Below are positions 1 to 10,987 of a stretch of 64,000 bases of DNA, one piece after another. Below the pieces are notes generated by a model. It made no database searches and had not been told where the DNA came from. It was given only the letters and a program-made list of their open reading frames with translations. Both the position numbers and the translations under genes were made by a program. Source of the DNA: Rhizobium bangladeshense. GTDB lineage: Bacteria > Pseudomonadota > Alphaproteobacteria > Rhizobiales > Rhizobiaceae. How positions within the stretch are numbered: the first letter of the stretch is position 1; every line of letters starts with the position of its first letter. The stretch lies in contig NZ_CP071615.1 in NCBI RefSeq assembly GCF_017357245.1, positions 1 to 64,000 of the forward strand. Reading direction: 5' to 3'.

Positions 1-642
1 AAGAGCCACGCCTTCGCGGGAAATCTGTCCGATCTGCGGTATGACGTTGAATGCAAGAGGGACAGGGAAGCTCTCCGCAGCGGGTCCGGTGCTCCCCTCG
101 AGCCAGGCTTTGACACCGTCTTCCAGCTCCTTAATCCCGCGCAGGCCAACTCCTGAGGCGGCTTGAAAGGTGGTCAAAAGAACCTGGCTAATGCCGAACG
201 TCGCTATCAACGGTCGCAGTGCCCGAACCAGCTGTATCGTGGAGCAATTTGGATTTGCTACTATTCCAGACGGTGGACGAACCGTAAGTGAACACGCGTT
301 AACTTGTGGTACGATGAGGGGTACGTCAGGCCTCATTCGAAAGGCATTCGAGTTATCAATCACCAAGGCTCCTTGGGATGCGAACCGAGGTATCCATACG
401 CCGCTTACGTCGCCGCCTGCAGAGAAGAATGCAATGTCGGTTTTGGTATCACCGATATCGTTAATGTCGCGGAGTGCCTCAACCTGGTATGTTTGGTCTC
501 GAAACTTGAATTGGCGCGCACCCGAACTGGAGGCGAACATCCGCAGTCGATTGACCTTAATCTCACTTTTTTCCAATAACTTGATCAGGGCCGTTCCGAC
601 CGCCCCGGTTGCTCCAACGATAGAAATATCTAATGGTCTCAT
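1..642 (-). CDS. asd: Aspartate-semialdehyde dehydrogenase, N-terminal part (runs off the window)
   Basis: Reads from ATG at 642 without a stop to base 1, giving 214 residues of a protein normally about 340 long. The N-terminus is a Rossmann NADP site (IVGATGAVG). The catalytic cysteine lies in the motif PNCSTIQ near residue 128. The enzyme reduces aspartyl phosphate to aspartate semialdehyde, the branch point to lysine, threonine, methionine and diaminobutyrate. It lies downstream of fdxB on the same strand after a gap of about 325 bases, so it may be read with the nif operon. As rhizobia carry a chromosomal asd, this is probably an extra symbiotic copy. It would supply the substrate of the EctB-like aminotransferase at 15598. 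Confidence 0.9.
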   Translation of the reverse strand, partial: MRPLDISIVGATGAVGTALIKLLEKSEIKVNRLRMFASSSGARQFKFRDQTYQVEALRDINDIGDTKTDIAFFSAGGDVSGVWIPRFASQGALVIDNSNAFRMRPDVPLIVPQVNACSLTVRPPSGIVANPNCSTIQLVRALRPLIATFGISQVLLTTFQAASGVGLRGIKELEDGVKAWLEGSTGPAAESFPVPLAFNVIPQIGQISREGVAL

Positions 643-968
643 GAGTACCTCATTTAGACGCTCGTGGTTGGATCTTGCTTTCAATATTCGAAGCTCGCTT
701 CGGCCGCCCAAGGATGTAACTGGAAGTCTGTCGTCGCGGCTTGATGCACAGTTCAATGCCTCCTCTCTTCAGATCGTTGGACTTTCGACCTGGTGTTTCC
801 TGCAATAATTGCCTCCGAATGGCAGATTGGACGCCTAGAAAGGTCTTCGCGTCGCCAGCCGGATTTGCTTTCAGGAAGCTGCCATGCGGCCTTCTCCACG
901 TCTTCGAACCGATGCGATAGTCTCGCAATTTGGACGGTGCCGGCGGCTTCTAGCGCTCGGAACGGAAT
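643..968. other. Gap between fdxB and asd, no recognised gene
   Basis: The minus strand has an open frame (650-928, TTG start) with no recognisable motif and a poor start. No clear promoter for asd was found. It may be an untranslated spacer of a nif-asd transcript. Confidence 0.5.
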
Positions 969-1292
969 TCAAGATTCGTGCGGTGAAAGATGAGCAACGG
1001 CGATATGAGTCTGGCAGTTCTTTGGACAGACGCGGGCGCACGCTCCGCAGCCGATACAGCGGCCGGGATAATCAATGACCATGATGACCCGACTGAGTTC
1101 ACCATTAAAGTCGTCCTCGCCATCGCAGGCACCGAGCATGTCGCCTGCTTCATCGATGCCGTAGAGATGCATGACCTCGCGTGAGCAGACCTTGAAGCAG
1201 CGACCGCAGCCAATGCAGGTCGCAGGGTTGATCGAATTCAAATATTCCGGCATCCATTGGGATCCGTCGCGAGTCACGCATGAGCTTGTCAT
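969..1292 (-). CDS. fdxB: Nif-specific ferredoxin III (2[4Fe-4S])
   Basis: 107 residues from ATG at 1292, chosen because GGAGG lies just upstream. Two cluster motifs are visible: CIGCGRCFKVC near residues 27-37 and CIGCGACARVC near residues 80-90. The stretch between them is longer than in simple 8Fe ferredoxins, as in the nif-associated ferredoxin III family. It probably passes electrons to the nitrogenase or cofactor assembly machinery. The gene follows the nifX remnant and belongs to the nifHDKENX-fdxB transcript. No defect is seen. Confidence 0.92.
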   Translation of the reverse strand: MTSSCVTRDGSQWMPEYLNSINPATCIGCGRCFKVCSREVMHLYGIDEAGDMLGACDGEDDFNGELSRVIMVIDYPGRCIGCGACARVCPKNCQTHIAVAHLSPHES

Positions 1293-1305
1293 AGATTCCT
1301 CCAAT

Positions 1306-1650
1306 TTAGCGAGTTCTGCCGATGGCAAATGTGACAGCCGAAGGCCCGCCGATTGCCAGACAAAAACGAGTTGGCAGCTGTCTACAATCTTTGCCCAGCG
1401 CAGCCTCACCTTCGCTTCGATGTCTTTCGATCTTGTCGGAGATATTCTCGATCCCGGCGGCTTCCACGAAGGTCCACGTGTCGCTTGTCTCGTCGTAGGT
1501 GGCAAATAGTCTGACCGATGCAAACCGCGCTGTCAGTCCCTTCATATCTTGCGTGACGATCGCAATTCGCAGAGCGCCTGCCGGCAGTTTCGGCCGCTGT
1601 TGCTGGAGTCTCCCATTGAAGAGTGGGAGGCGACGAATTGATCTCATTTG
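1306..1650 (-). pseudogene. nifX: NifX, frameshifted and shortened
   Basis: NifX carries FeMo-co precursors between NifB, NifEN and NifH. The start (ATG 1650) and about the first 80 residues are normal, including IAIVTQDMKG and the TEGE-like segment HRSEGE. Near 1390-1405 the frame slips: the expected KIVDSCQLVFV lies in a neighbouring frame, while the open frame reads an unrelated stretch before LAIGGPSA comes back into frame. After this the protein ends at 1306, lacking about 45 residues of the usual 155-165. Two compensating small indels plus loss of the C-terminus best explain this. NifX is dispensable in several diazotrophs, so fixation may still work. A sequencing error at the first slip would not explain the missing end. 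Confidence 0.75.
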
Positions 1651-1672
1651 CGATTCCCGCCTGTCGGTTGGG

Positions 1673-2992
1673 TCAACTGGACCGTGGGTTCGGAGGGTGG
1701 TTGGCCTGAATGATGTTTGCGAGGTCAAAGATCACATCGCGGGTTCCCCGGTATAATATTGTAAGCTTTTGCTGGCTGCCGACGCGGTCGAAAATTGGCA
1801 AACCAAGCCGCATCAGCGGAACGCCGAGGCGTTTGGCAGCTTCCCGGCCGTGCGAGTGTGTGGCGATAAGATCGGCCGTTGCGGCGAGACTCTCCAGATC
1901 GCTGAGATCACCGACTTTGACGGTGTTCGCCGGTACCATCTCGAGTGCCTTCGAAGTGCCGGTCGTGGCGACTGCGACCGCAATTTCCGCACCCATGGCA
2001 GTAAAAAGATTGGAGAACTGGAAAAGCTGATCCGGCTCGGAGGCGATTGCGATCTTCTTGCCTGCCATATGGAAATGTCCGTCGAGCATCGCATCCTGCA
2101 GCTGCATTCGATTGCGGCGGACGTTGAGCGGCGCCTGTTTCCGTGACAGAGCGGCAAGCACGCGAATAAAGCGATCGACGTTCTCTAGGCCCGTTAGCGA
2201 TCTAAACAGGACGTATGGGACGCCGGTCAGTCTCTGTAGCGCTTCAGCCGGTCGCCGCATATGCTCACCGATTGCGATACACTGCATCGCAGTACCAAGA
2301 TCGCGGATTTCCTGCACTTTCGTGCCGCCATATGTGGTCGGCATCCATTCTTCGGGGATGGACCCGTCGAGCGCTCCCGACACATCGGGAAGGATAACCG
2401 GATCGAGCCCGAAGCTTACGGCCGTCTCGCGCAAATGTTCAATATCAGCAACTGTTAAGTTGCAGCCAGGCAAGATCGCGATCTTGCCTGCATCTCGATA
2501 CTGCTTTTCAGGTCGTGTTATTGCCTCGATCATGGCGGTAACAGCTTTAGACCAACCTTCCTCTATGGCGCCGTCAAAGTCCGGCGTGTTGGCGAGTACC
2601 ACTTCGGTGCCCACAAGTTCTATCGCCCGCTTGCGTTTTATGTTTTCGACGTCACCGGCGACATCCTCGTCGCGGGCCTCTACCGATGCGGTCGTGCATA
2701 TCCCGATCAGTCGTGGTCTTGTGCGGGCTTTGAGGCTGAGAATTGCCTCTTCGAGACGATCCGCGCCGCCGACGATTATCGAGGTTTCGTTCATCGCCGT
2801 CGTTTGCAGCGGGATCGCTTCATTGAAATGCCTCACGAGCAGTGCGAGCGCGAAGCTCGTACATCCCTGGCTGCCATGGAGCAGAGGTATTGCGCCGTCG
2901 ACGCCGAGAAAGGCGAAGGCAGCACCAAGCGGCTGAGACGACTTCAGGGGGTTGACCGCCGCCGACTTATTTTGAGATACGACGCGTGCCAT
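1673..2992 (-). CDS. nifN: Nitrogenase cofactor scaffold subunit NifN
   Basis: 439 residues, a normal length. NifN pairs with NifE in the cytoplasmic scaffold on which the FeMo-cofactor precursor matures. Visible are the NPLKSSQPLGAA segment shared with NifK, HGSQGC near residue 40, a long central region with GGTKVQEIRDLG, and a C-terminal FDRVGSQQK block. The gene lies 77 bases after nifE and 22 bases before the nifX start. Nothing suggests damage. Confidence 0.96.
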   Translation of the reverse strand: MARVVSQNKSAAVNPLKSSQPLGAAFAFLGVDGAIPLLHGSQGCTSFALALLVRHFNEAIPLQTTAMNETSIIVGGADRLEEAILSLKARTRPRLIGICTTASVEARDEDVAGDVENIKRKRAIELVGTEVVLANTPDFDGAIEEGWSKAVTAMIEAITRPEKQYRDAGKIAILPGCNLTVADIEHLRETAVSFGLDPVILPDVSGALDGSIPEEWMPTTYGGTKVQEIRDLGTAMQCIAIGEHMRRPAEALQRLTGVPYVLFRSLTGLENVDRFIRVLAALSRKQAPLNVRRNRMQLQDAMLDGHFHMAGKKIAIASEPDQLFQFSNLFTAMGAEIAVAVATTGTSKALEMVPANTVKVGDLSDLESLAATADLIATHSHGREAAKRLGVPLMRLGLPIFDRVGSQQKLTILYRGTRDVIFDLANIIQANHPPNPRSS

Positions 2993-3069
2993 AGTACGAC
3001 CTCAACATTTTTTGCGAGTGATCTCGCGGTTTTGGTTCGACGCGCTTACGCTTCTCTTTTAGCTCGTTT

Positions 3070-4467
3070 TTAAACGACCAAGGCCGGCTCCCATGGCGCC
3101 GGCTCGCGCACCTGCGGCCACATCGGATTGTGGATTGCCAGGTCAATTTGTCGAGCAAGTTGCACCATTCCCTCATAGCCAGCGTAAGCGTGATGACGCT
3201 CCTGGTTGATGTCGAGCCAGGGCAGTTTTGCCTTTAGCGCTATATACTGGGTGCGTCCGCCCGACAGCATGATGTCAGCCTTTCTCTCGAGTAGAAGCGA
3301 GAAAAGTTCGCGCGGCGACATCGACTCGAACAGGAGGTTCTCCTCCTTCAGGGTCTGTTTCACTCGCTCTCTATCTTCGAGCGTCGATTTCTTGACTGAT
3401 GTGCCGACGATCTCCATGCCGATCTCCATCAAGGCATGGACGACCGACCATGATTTCACGCCGCCTGTATTTAGAAGCACGCGCTTGCCCTCAAGGCGAG
3501 GTCGGTAGGCTTCCAGCCTCTTCCACACTTTTTCCTCTTCTTCCGCTACAAGGATTTCCGTGCGACGCAAAAGCGAGGGGTCGGCACCTTTCCTTACAAG
3601 CAGATCGGCGATCCGCCGGAGCGCCTCCGAGGTGCCGGAAATGCCATAGAAGGAGCCCTCAAAAAATGGAATGTCCCAGCGTTCCTGCATCTTACGTGCC
3701 AAAGCAACGAACGCTGTCGAACACACCGTCATCGCTGCGCGTGAGCGGTGGGCGGAGGCGACGTGCAGGTATCGCGCGTCTCCCGGGATACAGGCGCGGA
3801 CGCGGATGCCGAGCTTATCCAAGAGCGGCTTCACCAGCCAGAACTCACCCGAGAGGTTAAATTCGCCGAGTATGTTGATATCGCAAACGCTTGGTTCATC
3901 GGCCTCCACGGTACCAATGACATGCTTTAGTAGCGCCTCGCCCGCTAGCTTGTTGCCGAGGTTCTTAGATCCGAGGAAGCCTGGCGCATTGACCGGCACC
4001 ACTGGTAACGCAAATTCGTCCGACGCTCGCTTGCAAACAACCTCGATGTCGTCGCCGATCATAGCCGTTATGCAGGTTGAATAGACGAAGATTGCCGCGG
4101 GCGCATACCCCTCCTTAATTTCCCGGATTGCTTTAAAGAGCTTCCGTTCACTGTGGCCCATTACGATGTCGATTTCCGTAAGATCAGTCGTGAAGCTCGT
4201 GCGCCAAAGTGTTGGACCTGACGAGGCAGTGCCACGGTTGTCCCAGGAATTTCCCTCGCAGGCGAGCGGTCCGTGAATCAGATGCGCGACATCGGTAATC
4301 GGCTGCAATGCGACCTTGGCGCCGTCGAAAGCGCAACCGCCGACAGCCGTTCCCGGGGCCATTGGCCTCGCGCAATTCTTTCGGCGCGCCTTAGGACCCT
4401 TGCCGCCGCTCCTTTCACTCGCTAGCTCGTGGAAGGCATCTTTGATGTTGGCGTTGGGCGAGGACAT
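3070..4467 (-). CDS. nifE: Nitrogenase cofactor scaffold subunit NifE
   Basis: 465 residues, homologous to NifD. Cluster-ligand cysteines are visible in GGCAFDGA (near 44), HGPLACEGNSWDNRG (near 71) and STCITAMIGDD (near 131). It forms the NifEN tetramer with NifN, which holds the [8Fe-9S-C] precursor while molybdenum and homocitrate are added. It is 55 bases downstream of nifK in the same operon. Confidence 0.97.
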   Translation of the reverse strand: MSSPNANIKDAFHELASERSGGKGPKARRKNCARPMAPGTAVGGCAFDGAKVALQPITDVAHLIHGPLACEGNSWDNRGTASSGPTLWRTSFTTDLTEIDIVMGHSERKLFKAIREIKEGYAPAAIFVYSTCITAMIGDDIEVVCKRASDEFALPVVPVNAPGFLGSKNLGNKLAGEALLKHVIGTVEADEPSVCDINILGEFNLSGEFWLVKPLLDKLGIRVRACIPGDARYLHVASAHRSRAAMTVCSTAFVALARKMQERWDIPFFEGSFYGISGTSEALRRIADLLVRKGADPSLLRRTEILVAEEEEKVWKRLEAYRPRLEGKRVLLNTGGVKSWSVVHALMEIGMEIVGTSVKKSTLEDRERVKQTLKEENLLFESMSPRELFSLLLERKADIMLSGGRTQYIALKAKLPWLDINQERHHAYAGYEGMVQLARQIDLAIHNPMWPQVREPAPWEPALVV

Positions 4468-4521
4468 TCGTCTGCCTTCATATCTGGTTTGAGAGATAGG
4501 CCGCCTGGCCGGCCGCCGCTC

Positions 4522-6063
4522 TTAGCGAGTGAGGTCATACGAATAGTCTGTCACACCGGCGTGCATTGTTTCGCGATCGAGGTTGTCGAAGATCTTGTCG
4601 AGGATCGCGGTCAAAAGACGCAGTCCGCCCTGGTAGCCCATGAGGGGGAATCGATGATGATGGTGCCGGTCAAAAATTGGAAAGGTTAGCCGAACCAGTG
4701 GGGTACCGGTGTCCCGTTCGAGATACTTCCCATAAGAATTGCCTATCAGGAGATCCACGGGCTCAGTGAAAAGTAGCGAGCGCAGTGCCCAGAGATCTTT
4801 GCCTGGCCAAACCTGTGCATTCTTCCCGAAGGGCGAGGATGCGAGGAGTTCCTTCATCTCGTCCTCCCAAGCTGAGGTGCCGTTAGTGGCAAGGCAGTGG
4901 GTTGGCTCGCCGCCGGTTTCCATGATGAAGCGCGCCATCCCATAGACGAAATCTGGATCGCCGTAGATCGCGTATTTTTTTCCATACAGCCAAGCTTGGC
5001 TGTCCGCCATCGCGTCGATGAGTCGCCCGCGCTCCAGACGGATCACCTCGGGAATTTCTCTCGTGGAAATGTCAGATATCGCCATCAGGAGTTCGTCGGT
5101 AGCTTCGACGCCAAGAGGATAGCGGAAGGAGGTCGTCGCTTGTCCAACGGCTCTGCAGTAATCCAGCGTCTTGCGAGTGTTGTAATATTGCAGGGACAAC
5201 GTCCCCTCCGCGTTCAACGCCGCCTTCACGTCATTGATTTTGGTCCCCCCGTCATACATACGAAAGTTACCATCGGAGGGGGTATCGAACTGATCTGATG
5301 CGTCCTGGATGAACATGTAAGTCACTTGCATCAAGTCGAGCAGGCGTTTTAATTCGCGATTGTTCCCAACGCAGAAGCCATCAAATCCAGGAATGATGTT
5401 AACAGAAGCGGTGGCTTCACTTCGCGCGGTGCCCTTCCAGAAATTCTCCAGCACACCTTTTACCATGCTGTCGTAGCCATCGACATGGCTGCCGACAAAG
5501 GCTGGTGTGTGGGCAAAGGGGACATCGAAATCGCGCGGGACCGAACCTTCACTTTTGGCATTTTCGATAAAACCATGCAGGTCATCTCCGATGACCTCTG
5601 CCATACATGTGGTCGACACCGCGATCATCTTCGGGTTATAGAGCTTGTACGTGTTGGCGAGACCGTCGACCATATTTTTCAGGCCACCAAAAACAGCCGC
5701 GTCTTCTGTCATCGATGACGAGACCACCGATGACGGCTCCTTGAAATGGCGCGATAGGTGCGATCTGTAGTAGGCAACGCAACCTTGGCTGCCATGGACG
5801 AACGACATCGTTCGCTCGAATCCCGCCGCTGCGAACACCGCACCGAGGGGCTGGCAGGCTTTGGCTGGATTGACGACAAGGGCTTGGCGGGCCAAGTTTT
5901 TCTCTCGGTATTCCCAGCTCTTCGTGAATTCGCGCTGGTCCGACACGACCTGATCCGGGTGTGGGCACTCGAATTTCAGCTTTTTTTTGGCCAACATCTT
6001 CCTGTATTCCGGCTCGCAGAATAGGGGCGCGTGGTCGAGAGTTTTCTCAGCTGACTGCGGCAT
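4522..6063 (-). CDS. nifK: Nitrogenase MoFe protein beta chain
   Basis: 513 residues from ATG at 6063. The start was chosen for its GAGGTGA ribosome site and because MPQSAEKTLDHAPLF is the usual rhizobial N-terminus. P-cluster cysteines appear in KACQPLGAVFAAAG, HGSQGCVAYYR and STTCMAEVIGDD. With NifD it forms the alpha2beta2 dinitrogenase. The gap to nifD is 94 bases. Intact. Confidence 0.98.
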   Translation of the reverse strand: MPQSAEKTLDHAPLFCEPEYRKMLAKKKLKFECPHPDQVVSDQREFTKSWEYREKNLARQALVVNPAKACQPLGAVFAAAGFERTMSFVHGSQGCVAYYRSHLSRHFKEPSSVVSSSMTEDAAVFGGLKNMVDGLANTYKLYNPKMIAVSTTCMAEVIGDDLHGFIENAKSEGSVPRDFDVPFAHTPAFVGSHVDGYDSMVKGVLENFWKGTARSEATASVNIIPGFDGFCVGNNRELKRLLDLMQVTYMFIQDASDQFDTPSDGNFRMYDGGTKINDVKAALNAEGTLSLQYYNTRKTLDYCRAVGQATTSFRYPLGVEATDELLMAISDISTREIPEVIRLERGRLIDAMADSQAWLYGKKYAIYGDPDFVYGMARFIMETGGEPTHCLATNGTSAWEDEMKELLASSPFGKNAQVWPGKDLWALRSLLFTEPVDLLIGNSYGKYLERDTGTPLVRLTFPIFDRHHHHRFPLMGYQGGLRLLTAILDKIFDNLDRETMHAGVTDYSYDLTR

Positions 6064-6157
6064 AGGGTCACCTCTTTCGATCTGGCCGCGGCTCAAGGGC
6101 GGTCCAGAAACATGCGTCGTTTAAGCCGTTGCGCGTTTACGCGCGAACGCTATGTTC

Positions 6158-7642
6158 TCACCCAGCAACCGCCGCCAAAATGCGGTCATTTTTCCAGGGC
6201 GCGTCGTAGAGACCCCAAACTGGATTGTTGATGGCCATGTCCATGTCCCGAGCGAAAATTGCGAAGCCGTCATAACCGTGATACGGACCAGAATAGTCCC
6301 AGGAGTGCATCTGACGGAATGGAATGCCCATTTTCTGCACCGGGTATTTTTCTTTAACGCCGGACCCGACGAGATCGGGCCGAATTCCCTCAATGAATTT
6401 CTCAAGTTCATAGCCAGTCACATCGTCGTAGATCAGCGTGCCATCTTTTACATAATGGCCAGTGCGCTGATAGTCGTCGCCGTGACCGAATTCGTAACCG
6501 GTTCCTACGATTTCCATCCCGAGGTCCTCATAGGCGGTGACGACGTGACGAGGACGCAATCCCCCGACGTAGAGCATCACCCGTTTGCCGGAAAGGCGCT
6601 GCCAGTATTTGTCGATTACGGCCCAAACGAGGGGTTGGTATTTGGCTATGACCTTTTCGGCTTTTTCTTGGATCTCCGGCCCGAAGTGTTCGGCAATGTT
6701 GCGCAGCGAGGCATCGATTTGGGAGTGTCCAAAGAAATTATATTCCATCCAAGGGATGCCATATTTTTCCTCCATGTGCCTGGAGATGTAATTCATCGAC
6801 CGATAGCAGTGAATGAGGTTGAGTGCCGCTCTCGGCGCGCGCTCCACTTCGGCGAGAGTTGCATCTCCGGACCAGTTGCCGACCACGCGCAATCCGATCT
6901 CCTCGAGCAGGATGCGTGAGGCCCATGCGTCGCCGCCAATGTTATAGTCGCCTATGACATTTACGTCGTAGGGACCTGGATCGAATTTTATGTCTTTCTT
7001 GTCGAAGACCCAATCTCGAATTGCGTCGTTGGCGATGTGGTGGCCAAGCGATTGCGACACGCCACGGAAGCCTTCGCAGCGTACTGGCACGACGGTCGTC
7101 GCGTGTTCTTTGGCCTTCTTTCGCGCTACGGCCTCAATATCGTCGCCAATCAGACCGATCGGACATTCCGATTGTAGGGTGATGCCATTGCTTAGCGGGA
7201 AAAGTTCAGCAATCTCATCGATGACCTTTTCCAGTTTCTTGTCACCACCGAAAACGATATCTTTTTCCTGAAAATCAGATGTAAATTGCATCGTCACGAA
7301 TGTGTCGATGCCTGTCAGACCGACGTAATAGTTGCGACGTTGCGACCAGGAATATTGACCGCAACCCACAGGCCCGTGTGAAATGTGAACCATATCCTTG
7401 ATTGGTCCCCAGACGACACCTTTTGAACCGGCGTAAGCGCAGCCGCGGATCGTCATCACGCCTGGAACAGACTTGATGTTCGACTTTACCTCGCATTCGC
7501 TGGTCGCGTTTCCGTCCTTTTCGCTCGTTGCAAGGCTAAGGTGCTTACTGCGGCGCTTTGCTGCTTTGTCCGGGTATTGGGAGAGCACATCCGCTATAAG
7601 CTTCGCATGGAAGTCACTGTCATTGTGGTATTTGAAGGTCAT
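6158..7642 (-). CDS. nifD: Nitrogenase MoFe protein alpha chain
   Basis: 494 residues. P-cluster ligands lie in [18 protein letters not shown] and [11 protein letters not shown]. The FeMo-cofactor cysteine lies in [10 protein letters not shown], and the cofactor histidine in [16 protein letters not shown] near the C-terminus. It reduces N2 at FeMo-co with electrons from NifH. It lies 103 bases after nifH. All key residues are present, so the enzyme should be active. Confidence 0.98.
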   Translation of the reverse strand: MTFKYHNDSDFHAKLIADVLSQYPDKAAKRRSKHLSLATSEKDGNATSECEVKSNIKSVPGVMTIRGCAYAGSKGVVWGPIKDMVHISHGPVGCGQYSWSQRRNYYVGLTGIDTFVTMQFTSDFQEKDIVFGGDKKLEKVIDEIAELFPLSNGITLQSECPIGLIGDDIEAVARKKAKEHATTVVPVRCEGFRGVSQSLGHHIANDAIRDWVFDKKDIKFDPGPYDVNVIGDYNIGGDAWASRILLEEIGLRVVGNWSGDATLAEVERAPRAALNLIHCYRSMNYISRHMEEKYGIPWMEYNFFGHSQIDASLRNIAEHFGPEIQEKAEKVIAKYQPLVWAVIDKYWQRLSGKRVMLYVGGLRPRHVVTAYEDLGMEIVGTGYEFGHGDDYQRTGHYVKDGTLIYDDVTGYELEKFIEGIRPDLVGSGVKEKYPVQKMGIPFRQMHSWDYSGPYHGYDGFAIFARDMDMAINNPVWGLYDAPWKNDRILAAVAG

Positions 7643-7745
7643 TGACGCTACCCCTTGAAAAAGTCTGGGTGAAGTCTCATTGGCGAAACCTCCCTCACGC
7701 GATGCCGGGCGCTTTGCGTGTCGCTGGTCGCACGTGTCAGTGTGA

Positions 7746-8783
<1,038 letters not shown>

Positions 8784-8823
8784 CTATGTGGGCGTAAAAT
8801 ACGGGATTGAGAACACAAACGCT

Positions 8824-8839
8824 TGTCAAGTAACCGACA
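8824..8839. promoter_or_regulatory. NifA upstream activator site of nifH
   Basis: Exact TGT-N10-ACA (TGTCAAGTAACCGACA), 86 bases from the -24 GG. This is a typical distance for looping of NifA to sigma54 polymerase. Confidence 0.88.
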
Positions 8840-9241
8840 AAGGTGATGACAATGTCGAAATAGATTGTCACCGTCTAAGGGCTAATGAATGGTGGCCCTT
8901 TGTGCAATATCTGACCAACCGACAGGATGTCTCTTTTTGGGTAGCTTCTAGAACTATTGTTAGAGCAGCTGCTATCCCATCACCAGACCGGCCGTAACGA
9001 ATTCTGATCGCCCCCGTAAAGAGTTGTCTTCGGTGAATATTGATGATGATCATGCCATCTAAGCTCGACTGCGCTACGGCGAGTGGGCTACTTGACAAGG
9101 AAGACGTCACTCGCGCCTCGACTGGTCCCCTACATAAGGCTAACTTCCTGCTCTGCTGTCGGTCATGATAGTGGCAGTGATGTCAATGAAGCTCTCGCCC
9201 CTGCTCACGCGGTCAGCAATCATGACCACTCGACGATGAAG
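8840..9241. other. Non-coding stretch upstream of nifH
   Basis: No convincing gene on either strand. A near match to a NifA site (TGT-N10-ACC) occurs in 8900-8920, which is weak. Probably spacer cut by the IS3 insertion at 9245. Confidence 0.5.
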
Positions 9242-9297
9242 AAGTGAACCGCGCCGGGTTTGCCGGAGGCTCCAACTTCTGAGAAAGTGGAGCCGAT

Positions 9298-9624
9298 ATG
9301 AGCAAGACAACGAACAAGTTTTCACCGGAAGTCCGCGCCCGAGCCGTGCGGATGGTTTTGGATCACGAAGGCGAGCATTCCTCGCGATGGGCGGCGGTGT
9401 CCTCAATCGCCGCCAAGATCGGCTGCACTGCGCAGACGCTCAATGAGTGGGTGAAGAAGGCCGAAGTGGACAATGGTTCCCGGCCTGGGCTCCCAAGCGA
9501 CGTCGCCGAGAGGATGAAGGCGCTGGAGCGAGAGAACCGTGAGCTTCGGCAGGCCAACGAGATTTTGCGCAAGGCGTCAGCATATTTCGCGATGGCGGAG
9601 CTCGACCGCCCATTGAAGCGATGA
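9298..9624 (+). CDS. IS3-family transposase OrfA
   Basis: 108 residues with a helix-turn-helix ([13 protein letters not shown] ... [12 protein letters not shown]) and a C-terminal leucine-rich coiled coil ([19 protein letters not shown]). This is the DNA-binding half of an IS3 transposase. The stop overlaps the orfB start (ATGA at 9621). Identical to the protein at 27918-28244. Confidence 0.95.
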   Translation: MSKTTNKFSPEVRARAVRMVLDHEGEHSSRWAAVSSIAAKIGCTAQTLNEWVKKAEVDNGSRPGLPSDVAERMKALERENRELRQANEILRKASAYFAMAELDRPLKR

Positions 9625-10526
9625 TCTCGTTCATCGACGAACACCGCGCAGTGTTCGGGGTCGAGCCGATCTGCAGGCTGCTGCCGATTGCCCCATCAAC
9701 CTACTACGAGAACGTGGCCAAGCGTGTGGATGTGGATCGTCTATCGATCCGCGCCCGCAGGGATATAAGCCTGAAGATCGAGATACGTCGTGTCTTCGAG
9801 CAGAACTACCGCGTCTATGGCGTTCGGAAGGTCTGGCGGCAGTTGAAGCGAGAAGGCTTCGATGTCGCCCGCTGCACCGTCACTCGGCTTATGAGGTCGA
9901 TGAGCCTGCAAGGTATCATTCGGGGAAAGCCGATCCGCACGACGTTCCCCGACAGAACGGCTCCGAGCCCACTGGACCGCGTGAACCGACAGTTCAAGGC
10001 TCCTGCGCCCAACAGGCTGTGGGTTTCAGATTTCACCTATGTCGCTACCTGGCAAGGCTTCGTTTACGTGGCCTTCGTGATCGACGCTTTCGCTCGGCGC
10101 ATCGTCGGTTGGCGCGTAAGCCGAACGGCACATGCCGGGTTTGTCCTCGATGCTCTCGAACAGGCACTTCATGATCGGCGTCCCGTTCATGGCGGCGGCC
10201 TCGTGCATCACTCGGACAGGGGCGTTCAATACGTGTCGATCAGGTATTCGGAGCGGCTGGCGGAGGCAGGGATCGAGCCTTCCGTCGGAAGTGTGGGCGA
10301 CAGCTACGACAATGCGCTCGCCGAAACGATCAACGGTCTCTACAAGGCCGAGGTCATCCATCGGCGCGGACCATGGCGGAGCTTCGAAGCGGTGGAGTTC
10401 GCCACACTGGAATGGGTCGACTGGTTCAACCATCGAAGGCTTCTGGAACCCATCGGAAACATGCCGCCAGCCGAAGCTGAAGAGCAATATTACGCCATGC
10501 TAGACGAACCAGCCATGGCCGCATAA
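9621..10526 (+). CDS. IS3-family transposase OrfB (DDE integrase)
   Basis: 301 residues with the rve fold. Catalytic residues are recognisable in [10 protein letters not shown] (D), [11 protein letters not shown] (D) and [15 protein letters not shown] (E). An HTH_21-like segment precedes the core. It is intact, so the element may be active. Confidence 0.95.
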   Translation: MISFIDEHRAVFGVEPICRLLPIAPSTYYENVAKRVDVDRLSIRARRDISLKIEIRRVFEQNYRVYGVRKVWRQLKREGFDVARCTVTRLMRSMSLQGIIRGKPIRTTFPDRTAPSPLDRVNRQFKAPAPNRLWVSDFTYVATWQGFVYVAFVIDAFARRIVGWRVSRTAHAGFVLDALEQALHDRRPVHGGGLVHHSDRGVQYVSIRYSERLAEAGIEPSVGSVGDSYDNALAETINGLYKAEVIHRRGPWRSFEAVEFATLEWVDWFNHRRLLEPIGNMPPAEAEEQYYAMLDEPAMAA

Positions 10527-10785
10527 CTTAAACGCAATAGCCTCCGGCAAACCCGGCGCGGTTCAAAGGCACCACGTTCTGACAAACGTCGTGTGGTGCG
10601 GTCCTATTGAGCACCGATCTTCTCGAATGCGCTTCAATGACTGAAACGCGGAACATCTGAGCGATCTACATCCGGCTAGTGCCATCGTCGAATGATTGCT
10701 TCGCCCCGTTAGGGATCCTAATTGGCAAATTCTAAATGGCGTAAATAGTTGGAGTAGGCACGAGTTAAGGCATTGACGCCACCTT

Positions 10786-10801
10786 TGTCGCGTACGTGAC
10801 A
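10786..10801. promoter_or_regulatory. NifA upstream activator site of the redoxin gene
   Basis: Exact TGT-N10-ACA (TGTCGCGTACGTGACA), 88 bases upstream of the -24 GG at 10889. Same arrangement as for nifH. Confidence 0.85.
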
Positions 10802-10886
10802 TGCGTTGTTCTTCTCAATTCCGAATTTTCCGCCTAGCTAGCTGAAATGGCAGCGAAATTGTTGCTCGCTAGCTGAATCGGCCTGC

Positions 10887-10902
10887 TTGGCACGAATCTT
10901 GA
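10887..10902 (+). promoter_or_regulatory. Sigma54 promoter, duplicated nifH type
   Basis: TTGGCACGAATCTTGA, identical to the nifH promoter core, followed by the same GAGCTATTGCGAGG. The similarity extends from the activator site to the start codon (10786-10987 versus 8839-8637), so the whole control and leader region is a diverged copy of that of nifH. Confidence 0.85.
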
Positions 10903-10987
10903 GAGCTATTGCGAGGCGGCGGAATGGCCGACACCTCCGCAGTGGGGGGTAACCGCACTTGGTTGAACACGTGAAGGAACACCAAGC

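Larger units (their letters stand above)
9245..10565 (+). mobile_element. IS3-family insertion sequence, copy A (1321 bp)
   Basis: Ends in perfect 27-base inverted repeats beginning TGAACCGCGCCGGGTTTGCC. The flanks carry a 3-base target duplication, AAG (9242-9244 and 10566-10568). Contains orfA and orfB. A second copy of the same length with identical encoded proteins lies inverted at 26977-28297. It inserted between the nifH control region and the duplicated nifH-like promoter of the redoxin gene. Confidence 0.95.

Noticed and set aside
170..808. Plus-strand open frames opposite asd
   Set aside because: They are shadows of the clear minus-strand aspartate-semialdehyde dehydrogenase.
967..985. 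ACGAATCTTGA, identical to the nifH promoter core, at the end of fdxB
   Set aside because: The -24 GG is CG here, no NifA site lies at the right distance, and the bases are explained as the last codons and stop of fdxB.
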